NCBI GenBank assembly: GCA_905178155.1
Contig: CAJINV010000001.1
Span: 9,693,865-9,757,864 of the forward strand
Direction of reading: 5' to 3'
Length of the DNA stretch: 64,000 bases
Source of the DNA: Amoebophrya sp. A120
Lineage: Eukaryota > Sar > Dinophyceae > Syndiniales > Amoebophryaceae
In this document: in pieces, positions 1 through 12,600 of the stretch
Position numbering within the stretch: the stretch's first letter is position 1
Layout: each line of letters opens with the position of its first letter
Notes under the pieces: generated by a model
Seen by the model: the letters and a program-made list of their open reading frames with translations, nothing else
What the model was told of the DNA's origin: nothing
The model's database searches: none
Made by a program: the position numbers and the translations under genes

Positions 1-2883
1 GCAGCTGCCTTGGAATCACCATCACGGTGTGCATCATCAGCCTGGTTGGCTTCGTCCGAATGCAACAGATTTGTCTTTCTGGCTGGAGGTCGAGCGCTGC
101 TGCTGGACGCTCCGTTCGAAGTTGGTAGCTGCCCAGGCAAGCGGCTGCTGTTTTTCAAACTGCTGCTACCGAGACCGCCCCTGGTGGCGGAGGCGGATCC
201 GAACGCCGGATCGGTGTCAAGTAAATCCAGCTGGTTCGATAAAATAATTCCGCTTCCCGTCGTGCTCTTCTTCGTGTTCGCAAAACTAGAAGAGGAGGAG
301 CTTGAGCTGCCTCCCCCTGCCCCCAGCTCCTCTCCATTGTTTTCGCTACTGCTTCCGCTACTCGAAGACACAGCACCAGCCACGTCCGCGTCGCGGATCG
401 GGGCTTTGATGCCTGCGGCTGTCTTCTCTTTTTTCTGGATCCGATCTGCAAGCTCGCGCTTCGCTGCGGCTCGTTTCTCTGTCGCAAGTTGATGCTGGAT
501 GACAACCTCGGCCTCGACTGTGTCCCGTGTCACGAACCGCCACACGTGAACTGTTTTTTTCTGGCCGTAGCGTCTCGCCCTACCAATAGCTTGTGTCTCG
601 TAGGCAAGAGACTTTGCGAACGTTGTTGCGACTGTGTGAAGTTTGATTTTGAATTTGCATTCTTCTTCTATGATCTACTTCTACATTGATTTCCGCACTT
701 CGCTTTGGACTTGCTTCTCGTCGAAAAAAATTACGTGCAAAAAGTCTTGAAATGAGTGTACCCATGGGATGCGCGAAGAGAATGTGATTGGCGCTTGTCA
801 GATTCGCACCAGAAGCGTTATTTTCGAAGGACATGACGAGAATTCGCGGCACACCACGCGGAATGACCTGCCCGGTTTTGTACGTGACTTGAAAGTCCTT
901 CAAAATTTGCGCCTTTCTCATTCCCGAGCCCCAAAGTGTCGTGTAGGGAAGCTTGTATCCTTCGAATGCGCTTTCGATCTTTTCCTCAATGAGTTTCCAT
1001 TGAGCAAAGACGATGCATTTTGCACTCGGGTCGTCCTCCAAAATTTTCTGCAACACGAGAATCATCGACTGGATCTTGCTACCGTATTTCTTGTAGGCCA
1101 GCGGCTTGTCCCGCTGGGCGCTGCGCTCTTCGTGTCGCGCTTCGTGCCCGAACTCCGCATTGTACAACTTCAATTTTCCCCAACTCGTTTGCAAGTGTTC
1201 CTCCTGCAGGTTTACCTTCTTCGCTACGAATTTTGGTTTATTTGCCGTGCTTTTGTTGGCCGAACCCTTCTTCCTTTGCTGTTCCCGTTGCTCAATTTCG
1301 GCTTCCATTTTCCGAATCCCCTCCGCTTCGTTTGCGATGTCGCACAAGTCGGTCAGTTTCAGGTTTCGATTATTGCACGTCGGACACTTTCCGTACCTCT
1401 TAATCGAATCTTCCAAGCAGGCTTTGCAGAACGCGTGCCCGCATGGCGTCAAACGGATGTCTGACACGGCGAACTCCCCGCACTCGTAGGCAATTTGGGT
1501 GCCGTTCGGCTTCGCCTCGTCCATACAAACAGGACACTCAAATTTGATAGACTCGTCCTCCGCTGCTAACGCCTCAGGCGGGTTACTGGCTTCGCCCTGG
1601 TGCCCTCCTGCCGTCTGGTGGTCTCCTTGTGCGTCCGCGCTTCTCGTCTTAGACATGCCGTGCCGGGGCACAAAGGCCTTCATTGTGCGGCAGAAGAAGG
1701 AGAACGGCTGGAAAGCCGGTTTCAATTCCACGTTGAGACGGCGCTCAAAGTTCTGCAAGCCATACTCGTACACCTGGCGAACCAGCTGCGGACCGGGTCC
1801 CTTCCCTTCGCCGTGTCCGGGGCGGCCCGGAACGGTTTCTCGAACCTCGTCGTGTCTCTCTACGATCACGGGGTTGTTGTTGGCGTTCACCGGCGGGCCC
1901 TTTTTCTTGCCTTTTCCCTTTGCTCCCGCCTTCCCCTTCTGCTGAGCTCCGCCGTCTCCGTCGCGGGGTACATTATTTTGAGCCGCTTGCAACTGCAGGT
2001 CCACCTGGGGATTGCTTTTCGAACCCGATGCTGTGGCACTGCCGTTTTTGTTGTTCTTCGCACCCTTTGCTCCTTTTTCATTGCTGTTCTCGCGTTGATT
2101 CTTCGCCACGCCTTTTTTCCCCGCTGGAGCATCTCCAACAACTTCTGGGTCATTTACATCGTCGTCCACTGCCGGAACAACGATTTCGCGTTCCTTCTTG
2201 CGTCTTTTCGGGAAAAACGGCTCGAGACCCTCGCGAAACTTCCGCTCCTCTGGCGTGAAGTTGGCATTTATCCGTGCACGCCGCGCAGCCGCAGCTGCGG
2301 CCCGTCCCGCGAGCACAGCTGCATCCACCTCCTCATCCTCCTCATCTTCCGGATCTGCATCATTCGCACTGGCACCAAACGCGTTCGACAGTAATCCAAG
2401 CAAACCCTCGTCCCAGATGGGGTGCAACTTCTTCTGCGGATTCTCCCCCAAGAAATCGTGAAATTGTGTTTCGTGTGTCAGCAACCGCATCAGGTATTCC
2501 AGCCGCCCCAAGAAGTACCGGTCAGCATCCAGCATGATGCCACTTTGCACGGCGGCACCCTCGTCCGGCGCGACGCCACCTTCCCGCGGACTGACGTTTT
2601 TTTTCGCCTCTTCGATCACCGCCGCCAGTTTTTCGACCATACGCGTGACAGTGTAGTCCCGCGGGTTGCCCCAGTCACGATAAAGTCGCTTTGCGCACTC
2701 CACTTGCCGCATCGCGACCGTGATCTTTTGAATAGCCGCATCCAGACGCCGCTTGTGTAGCGCGTGGACGCGGTTGATCTCCTGGTCCGCGTTCTCGATG
2801 TCACCCCTTTGCACCGTGGAAAAATTGCAGCACAACTTTATCAGGCGCTCACGACTTCTCGTATCGGTTGAGGCACGGTCCAT
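1..2883 (-). pseudogene. 5'-truncated SNF2/RAD5-like helicase paralogue: RING finger plus C-terminal helicase lobe, 3' end off window
   Basis: Exons 762..2883 and 1..631, the latter running off the left edge; the intron 632..761 is GT-AG, phase 1. The protein carries a coiled N-part alignable to the sister gene from the residues TDTRSRERL onward, a RING finger (CPVC...CGHAFCKACL...CPTC) and the helicase C lobe ending in QAIGRARRYGQ, which holds the arginine finger of SNF2 ATPases. The Walker A and DExH half present in the complete sister gene (18910..26539) is missing: upstream of about 2873 there is no homology, only retroelement-flank sequence. An ATG at 2883 could start a shortened product. 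The reading frame is open throughout, so it may still be expressed, but it cannot be a motor without its N lobe. Calling it a pseudogene is inference. Confidence 0.7.
632..761 (-). other. GT-AG intron conserved between helicase paralogues
   Basis: The donor follows the codons for HPM (GTACAC) and the acceptor is CACACAG. Removing it in phase 1 joins HPM to VATTFAKSLAYETQAIG. The sister gene has an intron at the same position and phase (19933..20114). Confidence 0.8.
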
Positions 2884-3030
2884 CACGCGTTCGCGGGGAT
2901 GGTCCGGTAGAAACCCGAAGGCCAACGTGAATACATAGATTTTACCTGCAATTACCGAAAAAAAACCGATAGGCAGAGCAAGGTCTCGAAAGACGATACA
3001 AAAAGAAAAGAGGAAGCCGAGCGGCGACGA

Positions 3031-3102
3031 GCTTCGAAAAGCTATACATAGCGTGCTTCGAAAAGCTATATACGACACGCTTCGAAAAGCAGATACAAAT
3101 GG
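3031..3102. repeat. 24-bp tandem repeat, three copies
   Basis: Units starting GCTTCGAAAAGC occur at 3031, 3055 and 3079, an exact 24-bp period with divergence in the second half of each unit. Confidence 0.85.
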
Positions 3103-3339
3103 AAATGGATAATACCGATATTGTTTTTGTGCCCGTGGTCCTCGTCTTTCTTTTCTCGTTTTCTTCGGCGTGTGTTTCGTCGTTGTTTCGAGGTTGAGGG
3201 CGGAATTCGTGTTGTTTCGACGTGGCGTGGAATCTTGGCTCGCGGAGAGAATGCACAACCCGTAGTTTGAAGACTCGTGATTCCAGCACGGTTCGCGACT
3301 CGGAAAAAAAAACAGTTAGTGGCTTCGTCCTCGGTCTCC

Positions 3340-3520
3340 AGCACAGAAAAACTTCGTAGTTCCAGCACGGGTCGCGAAGGGAAAGCTCGCGGCTTCGTAC
3401 TCGTTCGTAGTTCAAAGAATAGTTCGTAGTTCCAGCACGGGTCGTAATTTGAAAAGAAAGTTCGCGGCTTCGTACTCGTTCGTAGTTCAAAGAATAGCTC
3501 GTGACTCCGTTCCAATTTGT
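3340..3520. repeat. Degenerate direct repeat, about 74-bp period
   Basis: The block CGCGGCTTCGTACTCGTTCG occurs at 3389 and 3463, each followed by TAGTTCAAAGAA. The sub-block TAGTTCCAGCACGG recurs nearby. The units are AT/GC mixed and are not coding in a way I can support. Confidence 0.7.
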
Positions 3521-3654
3521 TTTTCGGAAGATGAATGCTCGTGGTTCTGGTTCGTAAAGTTCCGCTCGGAGTTTGGGTTAGTCAACATGTTGAAAGAGAA
3601 AAAAGAAAAGCTCTCGTAAGTTCATCGCTGTGTAGAAAATCAGATCCTGCTGCT

Positions 3655-6600
3655 TCAAGCCATCAAATCTTCGATCTCCATCGGGTCCCCCGGCAGCGGC
3701 GGTTCCGCGGCGTCGCGGAATCCTTCCCGGATAAGCAAATTCGTAAATTTCTCGACGATTTCTTCCTTTCTCTTTTTCGTTCCTATCCGTTCGTCCTCTT
3801 GTGCCTCTTCATCTCCGAGGATGTAGGTATCTTCGAAGATGTCGTGGATCTCCTCGGACAGATCATTCGCTATCGGATCTCCGGATTCCCAGGCGAGGGG
3901 GTTGATATACTGGTGCGCGGCGCTACTAGTAGTCGCTGGAACGATCCTTGCCCATCTTCTCTGGTTCCAAACAATACTGCTCGACGAGATTTGGACTCGG
4001 GGTCCAGACGCCGCTGGGCTCTGTTTTTTCTGCGTTGCGGAAGCAACGGCAGAGTAAAGCTCGTGCGTGATGGCTGAGCTGCCATTTATCGCCGCTTCCG
4101 GCAGAGAGAAAATCCAGGTCGTCCGTCCCTTAAGGAGTTGTCCGTGGCGGCGTACTAACTCCGCAGCGTTTGCCGCGTAGGTCACGTTACCGGCGTCCCT
4201 GATCTTCAGCAGCTCGACGTCGGGCGGGCGAAGGGACGCTGCGAAGTATTTGCCGTCGAAAGTTCTCAAGTATGCGGAGTTATTTCTCCCGCGGTGGATC
4301 GCGTCGTCTGTTGTGTAGTCGTAGGTGGGCGCGTCGTCGTTTTCCCCTTCTAGAACAATCGAGGCGCCCCCGATTTTTAAAACCGATCTTGCTCGGAGAA
4401 GATCGTAGCTTACTTTGCTTGGGAAGGCAACCCGCATGCTTTCGTCGTGTAGCAGATTTCTCCTCGTCTCTTCTTCATCGGGATTCAAACCCCACCCGGC
4501 CGCTTCTAGGAGGAAGTCACACTTTTTATCTCCGAGAATCGCTAGCTCGCTTGTTACCGCTTTTCTGAAGGTCCGGCCTACCTTTTCTTTCCAGTTTTTG
4601 TTTCCCAAAAAACCGGCAAAGAAGATATCCGCGGCGGAGACTGTCTTCCCTTCTACTTCCAAAAACCCGCTTTTGAATTCTTCCTGTAGTGCGTCGGAGA
4701 CTCCGTAGAAGTTCATCAGCTTCTTGCCAATTTCGCACGTCATCTCGTCGAAAAGCGGCTCGTCATACCTTTTGAGAACGACCAGCAGGTGTCTCACTTT
4801 ACTGATGGTTGCCCAACCCGGTATCAGTTTGAACTCCGCGTGTTTCGGCTTGTTTCCTAGAATGCGGAACGATTCCCTGACTATCGGCAACGCGTACCCG
4901 ATCAATCTGCGGCACAGGGCTGTGTAGCTTCTTCCGACCTGGCACGCGACTGGGAATCCGAATAGCTTTACGCTTTTCACCAACTTTATCGCTTTCCCGA
5001 AAATTTTTAGGCTTTGCTGGACCTTTTGGGCCGTCTCGTTGCAGGCGGCAGCGGCGTCCGCGGAGTCCTCGAAGCTGATTACTACCGCTTCGCACTTGTT
5101 GATTGCTATAAACGTTTTGGTTACTTCTGCCATAATTTCGAAATGCTCCGTTACCATGTTGATTACGGTCGGCAGCCTGCTTGTGGTGTCGGCCTGGCGG
5201 AAGACTAACTCCAGATCCGTGTCGTCGACGCAGCCCATTGCCGATTTTCTTTTCTCCGCATGGGGAAACTGCTTGTAGATGCTCGTAACGAAATCTTGTA
5301 GAAAGTCCGGCTTCTCGTCCTCCGCTCGCTCTTTTTTCTGGTACATCCCGTCGATGTCCCTCATCGCGTAGCACCTGGCCGCGCGAAAATCGCTGCGGAT
5401 GATCTCTTGCGCCGTCCGGATCCACGTCCTGGCTACGCGGATCCTCTCGTCCTCCAAATTTCCGCTCTCGTCGTAGCAAATGTTGATCGCGACCTGCGCC
5501 GCGAGCAGCCACGGCGCCATCAAAAGCGCTCCCGCACACCATGCGCTGTAGGTTCCTTGCACTCCGAACTTGTAGTCCGAAACCCGCAGCGTCACCCTGT
5601 CGGAGGTTAGGTAGATCTTCTTGTTGCTGAATCTCAGAAGATTGTGAATAAGAAAAACCGGGTGTGCTCCTGCTGCTTTGAATGTGACGTGCGCTGTCAG
5701 TCTCGTCAGGCAGTTGAACATCTGCTTCAGGTCCAAAGAAATGATGAGGACGAAATCCTCTTGGCGGATTGATGCTCGCAGCCTTCTTCTGCGGATTTCG
5801 GTAGATAGCAAGTTGATGCCCGTCATTCCTCCGAATGAAACTCCGCGATGCCTTTTCTTCTTGTATACCAATGCCGTCAGGTGCTGGTGGAGGATTTTTT
5901 CTTTCAACCTTTCGGAGAAAAGTTGGCTGAATGTGATTCTCAGTTTTTCGGCATCCAACCTCTGACCGTCCTTCGCCAAAAACGTCCCGACCATCCGGGC
6001 GGCCGCGTGGTCGAGCACTTCGTGAAGCTTGCCTTCATCCTCAGCGTCCCTTAGCCCTCGAAGTTCCTTGTTGATTATTTCTACGAGCAGCTTCAAAGTC
6101 CACTTCGGGAGGCAACGGAAAATACTCCCCCGCACACCGGTTGGTCCTTGGAGTTCCTTGTTCATCTCGGCGATTGCGGCAACGACTTCTGGGCAAGATA
6201 CCGTCAACGGGTGGCAAAACTTCGCATGTCGGAGGAGCGAACCGAGGAGCTGTCGATATTCCTCGCCGGAGTAGTCGTACTGGACGCCGCTAAACTCCAA
6301 CATGGTCGCAGGCTTCGCGAAGTGTATCCTTGCTACATTTATCAACGCGGCCGGGACCAAGTCGCACTGTGTGCCGTCGCATGTGATTCCTTTAATCGAA
6401 TCTATGGGCTCGCCTCGTGCTCGTCCTAAATACATGCTTTTCGCTGTAGGTAGCGCTTTTTCTTTTTTCGCGCGTTTCGCGTCGGTGTCCGGTCCTTCCC
6501 CTACCGTGTCTTTCGGTTTGTCGAGAAGAGTACGGCTCGAGAATCCTCTTTTCTCAACGAGGTTGGCTCTCACTAACGCGGCTGCGATTTTGTCTTCGAA

Positions 6601-9600
6601 GTCGACCACTCCGCGTCCTTCTTGAAAGCTCTGCCAGTCGTTGTTTATTGCCTCCGTAATTTTCGTCTTCTCTAACGCTAGGCCGCGGCCGAGACGAAGC
6701 GCAAAGTTTACGCCCTTGTAAATCTCCCTTTCGGCCACGAACTCCAACGAGAAAACCCCGCAGTCACCTCCTCTCGGGATTATGCTTCTCGGAATCATTT
6801 TGTAGTCTTCCATCGCCCCGCAGATCCATCTCCCAGAATGCTCGCCACGAGGATCGGCAAGGGCTTGCAAGGTGACGAAATCGCGTGTCTTGTTGTTGAA
6901 ATTTCCGTCAGGGTAGGACGCGGTGGAGGTTGTCGTTGTCGGCGCAGCGAGTCCTCCTCGGTGTAGGACCTCCTCACTTATCACCCCGCAAAGACCGATC
7001 GCCGCGTGATCTTGGGACAGCTCTGGCAGTTCCGTCGTTTCCCCTTCGGCAGTCCATCGGTACAAGAGGGCTTGTCCGAGGTCTTCTATATATTCCCGCC
7101 CTTTTACGAAGACCACGTCCGGAGATGAAATATCCCGGTATGTGGGTCCTTCCAGCTGGAGTGGCTCGTGGTCCTCGGTGATTCTCTCGCAAAAATCCAT
7201 CAGTAAACGCTTTATCTTACCCCCGAACCCCGAAGAAGAAGAAGGCTTGAGCGAATCCAAGAAATCTTCACGGGAAGCCGTGTCGTGCTTCATGTTCAGG
7301 TCCAGGCCTAGAAAACACAGAGGCGCAGCTTCGCACTGCTTTTTGTAGGCTGCCAAGATTTCTTCCAGTTGTTCGGATGCGTGTCGGATGTTTTCGAGAG
7401 ACACTTCGTGATCATTTTTCGTGGAAGGTGTTATGTAGCCCTCTGCTGAGAGCACTCCACGACTTAAAGTCATGCTGAACCACAGGCAGTAGTCGTCTTT
7501 TTTCGGGGCGCTTCGCATAATTTCCCGCTCTGCGTAACTAGTACTGCTGTATAGAACTGTCCAACTCTTCGAAACGACGGTCGTCGAGCGAGTCATCTCC
7601 GACAGGGCCGGGTCGTCTTTTCTAGGGATAAAAGCCTCGTACAACGCAGTCATCCCGGAATCTGCTGAACCGCCAGCGGGGGCGTTTGATGCGAACGTCG
7701 TCTTTTGCAGAAGAGGCGCTGGGGGTCCGGAAACTGTGGTAGGTGGACTTAGTGGGAAGCTTTCGGCGGGAGTTAATGTCTTGAGTTCGCTTAGTCCTAA
7801 TCTCAGTAGCGCGCTGGCGTTTAGATCGGCCGCCTTCTTCTGCACAGTTTTCGCAATCTCCGTTAGTCTTTCGTGTTTGCTATTGAGTGACTGGATGTTG
7901 TAGTGTATCAAACACACCAGGACTTTTTTCGCGGGGTCGGGTACCTCTCGGTCGTCGACGTCGGCAAGTACCGCGATATCATCGTTGAAATCACCAGGCC
8001 CGCCGGGGGGGTCAGCATCGGCTAGCTCCCAATCAATCACTAGCCTCCGTAAGTCGTCAGCGTCGTCCTTCTGCTCGGCGGCTTTTCGAACAACCTCCGG
8101 CTGGAAAATAAACTTTCTGAAGAAGACTTCGTTGCAAATGAAAACACGCGCCCTCCCGGTCTTACTGCCGCTGGTTGAAAAGACTTCCCAGGAACCCTTG
8201 TCGTTGACGCTAGCGTGCATCCGCTGGAAGTTCAGTCCTTTGTCGGCTGTTGGGAATAAATCGTCGACCAGGGCGATTGATCCGCTGGGGTAGTCGTCGT
8301 CGACCTTTCCGCCCTTTCGCACAAATGATTCTGCTAACTCGAGGTAACTGCTACTCGTCTTAGCTTCGCTATTGTAAAGCCTCAAAGCGCTAGTCCAGCT
8401 TCTGAAAGAACCACCCGCGGGCTCGAACCCGAAAAAATGCTGCACGCGCGAGTGGAAAAGTCTGAAAAGTCCCAGGTCTGCATCTCTGGGGCTCTCCTGA
8501 CCGTCACCCACCTCTGCGTCTTCCAACTCGGCCTTTACTTGATGTAGATCTTGCGACCCGTCCAGGAAAAGAAAAACCGTCTTTGGCAGTCGTGGCGCGC
8601 CGCATGACACTAGATATCTTACCGCGAGTTTCCGCATCACGGCCGTGCTAGCTACTCCTGCAGCTATCGGTTGAAACGTCTTTCCCTCATCGAGAGACAT
8701 CAAAACCCCTACGGTGTCCTTGTAGTGATGGCGGATCTCCGGGATGTCTTTAAACTCGGCGGTGGTGTGCGGCTCGAAAGACAACAACGCCGCGCCTATG
8801 TTGTACGGTAGGCGCGCTGTCTCATCGTCAAGATCTTGGACGCCAGGCGCTCGGCGCGTCGGGTTCGACTTGGGTCCAACGACGGGGCTTCGCGATTTCT
8901 CGACCGGGAATACTCTTGACGGGGTGGAGCTCCTCCTCCGTTTCTTCTGTGGGGAAACGTTTTGCGGTGGGAGGACTAGCGTTGATCGCGTTACATCGCT
9001 CGCGGCCCTTTTGCTAGAAGAAGACTGCAACTCCGGGTAGATGCCTCTCTGGATTTCTTGAAGTCGTGCTGTCGACGCGTCGTATTCCGGGACCTTGTAA
9101 ATAGAAGATCTCGGCGCTTTCGTGATATCATCTAACCGGTCATGGTGCTTAACCGGCATTTCTGTTTCGTCTGCGGGCTTGCTACTTCCGGGAGGGGGCA
9201 GATTCGTGGCGGTGGTAGCTCGTTCTCCCTTTGGCAGCGGTGCTGCAACCGCCCTGCTACTCGGCTTCCTGCAGCTGGCTGCGGGTGGATGCGCTGCAGG
9301 GGCACGCTCCTGGTTAATCTTGAGAGATTCGGCCGGCTTTCCTTGTCCTTCTCCAATGCTCGCTGAAGAAAGATCTACCGCCATAATTCCTCCCTTCTGG
9401 CTCGCCTGATGTGCATTTTTTGCTAGTTGTGCTTCATCTTGGGTTGTTATTCTAGAGGAAGGCAAAATCCCGTCCTGGGCAATCGTGTGGCTCCGCTGGG
9501 GATGCAGTGGTCCATGGTTTCTTGGCGTCGTTTTGTGCTCCGTAGCAGCGCCTCTTTGTCGGAGTTCTTTTAGCTCCTTCTCGATTGCTTTGAAAAGTGT

Positions 9601-12600
9601 TTTTTTCATCTTTCGAATGTCCGCGCTGAAATCCGTCGTCTTTCTCACTTTGTTCAAATGCTCACTGCGGCGCCCCGACTCCTTTGTCTCGAGCTCCATG
9701 CAAAAATCTCGGAGAACCTTCATTTCTTCCGACGTTCTTTTGGAGTCCCAGAATCTCCTCTCCCATCCGCCGTCTTCTTCTTTTAGCAAAAAGCGCATTA
9801 CTCTTCTGATGTTCTCCTTTCTGGCTTTCTCGGCGTCGTCCTCCGATGTAGCGCCAGGCGCGGCTTCGGGGTAACCTTTAAGCACCACCGCCGGCTTCTT
9901 CTTGGGTTTCGGGTTCTTGTTCCTCTTTTTTAGATTTGCTTTCGCTTTTCTCTTCTCCGTAGCCTCCTGAAGTATCTGTGTGTGGCGCTTTATTTCATCC
10001 TTAGCGGTACCGGTCAACTCCCCGGAAGTTGGGTCGAGTGTCTTGAGTCTGTACTGGGCTCTTACCACTCGCTTCCGCGCGTCGGTAAACTTGTTTAGTT
10101 TTTCGATCTCCTCGCTCGGTCGTAGTCTGAATTCATTGGAACTCGAGGGTCGACCAGGTGTTTCGTCACTGGTGACTTCTTCCAAAAACCCTTCCTCCCG
10201 ACAAAAATCCGCCAGCTTCTCCTTACAATCCGACTTTTTCGAAGACATCTTGACTACGAAGAGTATTTCGGCTCTGCTGCTGGTAGCCACTTGGAATGTG
10301 GGGCGGGGTAGCGACGCGTCATTCTTCGTTCGCGAAAGGGGGGCTTCGTTCCGGAGTTCCTCGTCCTTGGAGTTGTAATGGGCCTCGAGCTCGTCGAGGG
10401 CCTGGAGTGCGTCCGCAACCGCGGCCTTTTCGCTAGCCGTCGCGGCGACGTGCTCGTTGAATCTGGCCTCGTTTTTCTTCGCGTTCTTCCTCCATAGCGT
10501 TAGAGTTGCGCGCTTGTTCTTCCCCAGGGGCACGAGGTAGTTCGGTCCTACTTCTATTGAAGTCTGCTCGATCCCTAACGCAGCGGCTAACTTTTTGGTC
10601 CACTTATCCGTAAAGAAATCTTGTCCGTCGTCGCCGATGTAAGGACACTCCAGACTCACGATCATCTGTTGTGCGCCCCGGAGAGTTGCAGCGTCCGACG
10701 TCGCAGTGCTCTTCTGCTTTCCGTCGTTGAAGGCGTGTATTGCTGTCCACGACTCCTTCCCGACAGAAGTCAGCGCCAACGCAGTCCTCTTTTTTTTGCT
10801 TTTCTTTCCTTTTGGCTTCGACTTGTCCGAGACTTGGGACAACTCTTGCTCTGGATCGATTTCGCTGTGATCTGCCTCCTCCTCGGGGCGGGCGGTGTTG
10901 CTGCCGGGGGCCCAATTGTTCTTAGCGAGAAACTTTCCTTGGGCTTGATCGTCGCTATTCGATATGAGCGGGTACGTCTTGACTTCTTCCAAGCCGGCAG
11001 CCGCGTGCTCTTTTTCGGCCCAGACTCCGCATCTAGTACTACAAGACTTGGTCAAAGTCTGTCCACTTGCGTTCCGCTGATTTCGGCTAGCGTCGACGAC
11101 CAAATCCCCGACGCCGGCCCTGCCCATAATCTCCAACTGGTCGCGGAGGAAGTCGTTCGCAGGGACGAGCTTCACGGTGTGGGAAGCGTTATTCTCGAAA
11201 TGTAGGTGGAATGTACTTCTTACCTTCCAAATCTCCACCGCGGTGCCCCAATTTGGGGCATAGAACTTTCTGCTAGTGATCGGCGTGATGTTCGGCGGGC
11301 ATGTTCCTTTGAAGGTTTTGTTTTCTTCGCGGAGGAACGCCGGGGTAGGCTTTCCTTCGGTTTTAGGAACCTCGGATGGCGATTTCTTTACTGCTGTGGA
11401 CGCTTTCACAGCCTTCATCGAAGTTTTAGCTCCATTCCTCTTCCCGTGACTAATGCTCTTTGTGTATACCTTCCTCGATAAATGCTCTTCCGCTGTCTTC
11501 CTGTAGTTGTTTAAATCCAACAGCAGCTGTCGTAGCTTAGCGTCCTTTTTGGGCAAGAGGTGCAGGCTCCATCGGATATCGAGCCCGATCGATCCATCGT
11601 CTTCGGGAGTCCCTTTGAAAGACGTAATGTCCCATTCGCTTCCGATAGTACTGGCAATGTCGTCGAACAACGTCACGGCGGTGCGGTCCCGTCGTGGTGA
11701 ACTGATCTTAGAGGCTGCCCTGCTGAGGAGATCGTCGAAAAGAGGCACTTTCCGTTCTTTTTCTAGGTGATCGCCGCGTTCCGGGAGTCCAGCGAGGGCC
11801 TCCGCTGTCAACATCGCGACGGGCGACTCTTTTCTGTGCTTGTCGTCGTCGGCAGCAGAGTGCGCGCTGGGGCTAGTCTTGTCTGATGGAAAATGCTTTC
11901 CAGTACCTCCGCGGAGGATCGATCCTCGATTTTGCGAAACCTCTTGCATGGAGAGTCTCGCTCTACTCCCCGTCGTCGTCTTGCAGTTATGCGCTTTATA
12001 AGCGTTTTTCGACGGAAACGCCTTGTTGCAGGCTCCGCAGCAATACTCGACCGTCCGGTTCTCCTCGTCGATTTTAAGCTTCGCGGTGGCGGGCACAGGA
12101 GACATAGATGTTTTAGATGCGTCAGCTGTCGGCCTCGACCGATATAAATCTGGCGCTGGTGTGTTCTCCGAGTCCGACGAATAGTCATAAATTATCCCCT
12201 TGTCTTTTTTTGAGCTGGATCGTTTTTTAGCGACGAAAGGCGAAATCGGGTCGGAAGAAGAATCTCTGCTCCATTTGGAACGGCCGTCAAAACCGCGCTC
12301 TACCGGCTCGTCTATCTTTCTTCGTTTCGGTGATCGCGCGCTTCGATTTTCAGGCGCTTTTGGAACGCCGCCGCCAGTCCCGTCGGCCGAGCCCTCGATG
12401 CGACGCGGTGGGGATCTGACTAGGTCCGGGATCTGGTCTATTACTGTGGGGTTTTTTGGCGGAGAAGGAGGTGGTGGGTCTTCGGACGATGATGATGATA
12501 GGGTGGGCGGGCGGTCGTCATCGTCGTTCTGCGACGGCGGTTTTCTTTTGTCCGCCTCCACCGCGTTCTTATTATCCCTCAGCGCTCTTCGTAATTTTTT

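Larger units (their letters stand above)
2884..3654. other. Retroelement 3' flank, low complexity with short repeats
   Basis: This stretch lies between the end of the giant retroelement ORF and the point where helicase homology resumes. It holds a 24-bp triplicate (3031..3102) and a 74-bp-period degenerate repeat (about 3340..3520). I see no gene. It is probably the 3' UTR of the element, because repetitive 3' tails are common in LINEs, but the boundary is not visible. Confidence 0.5.
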
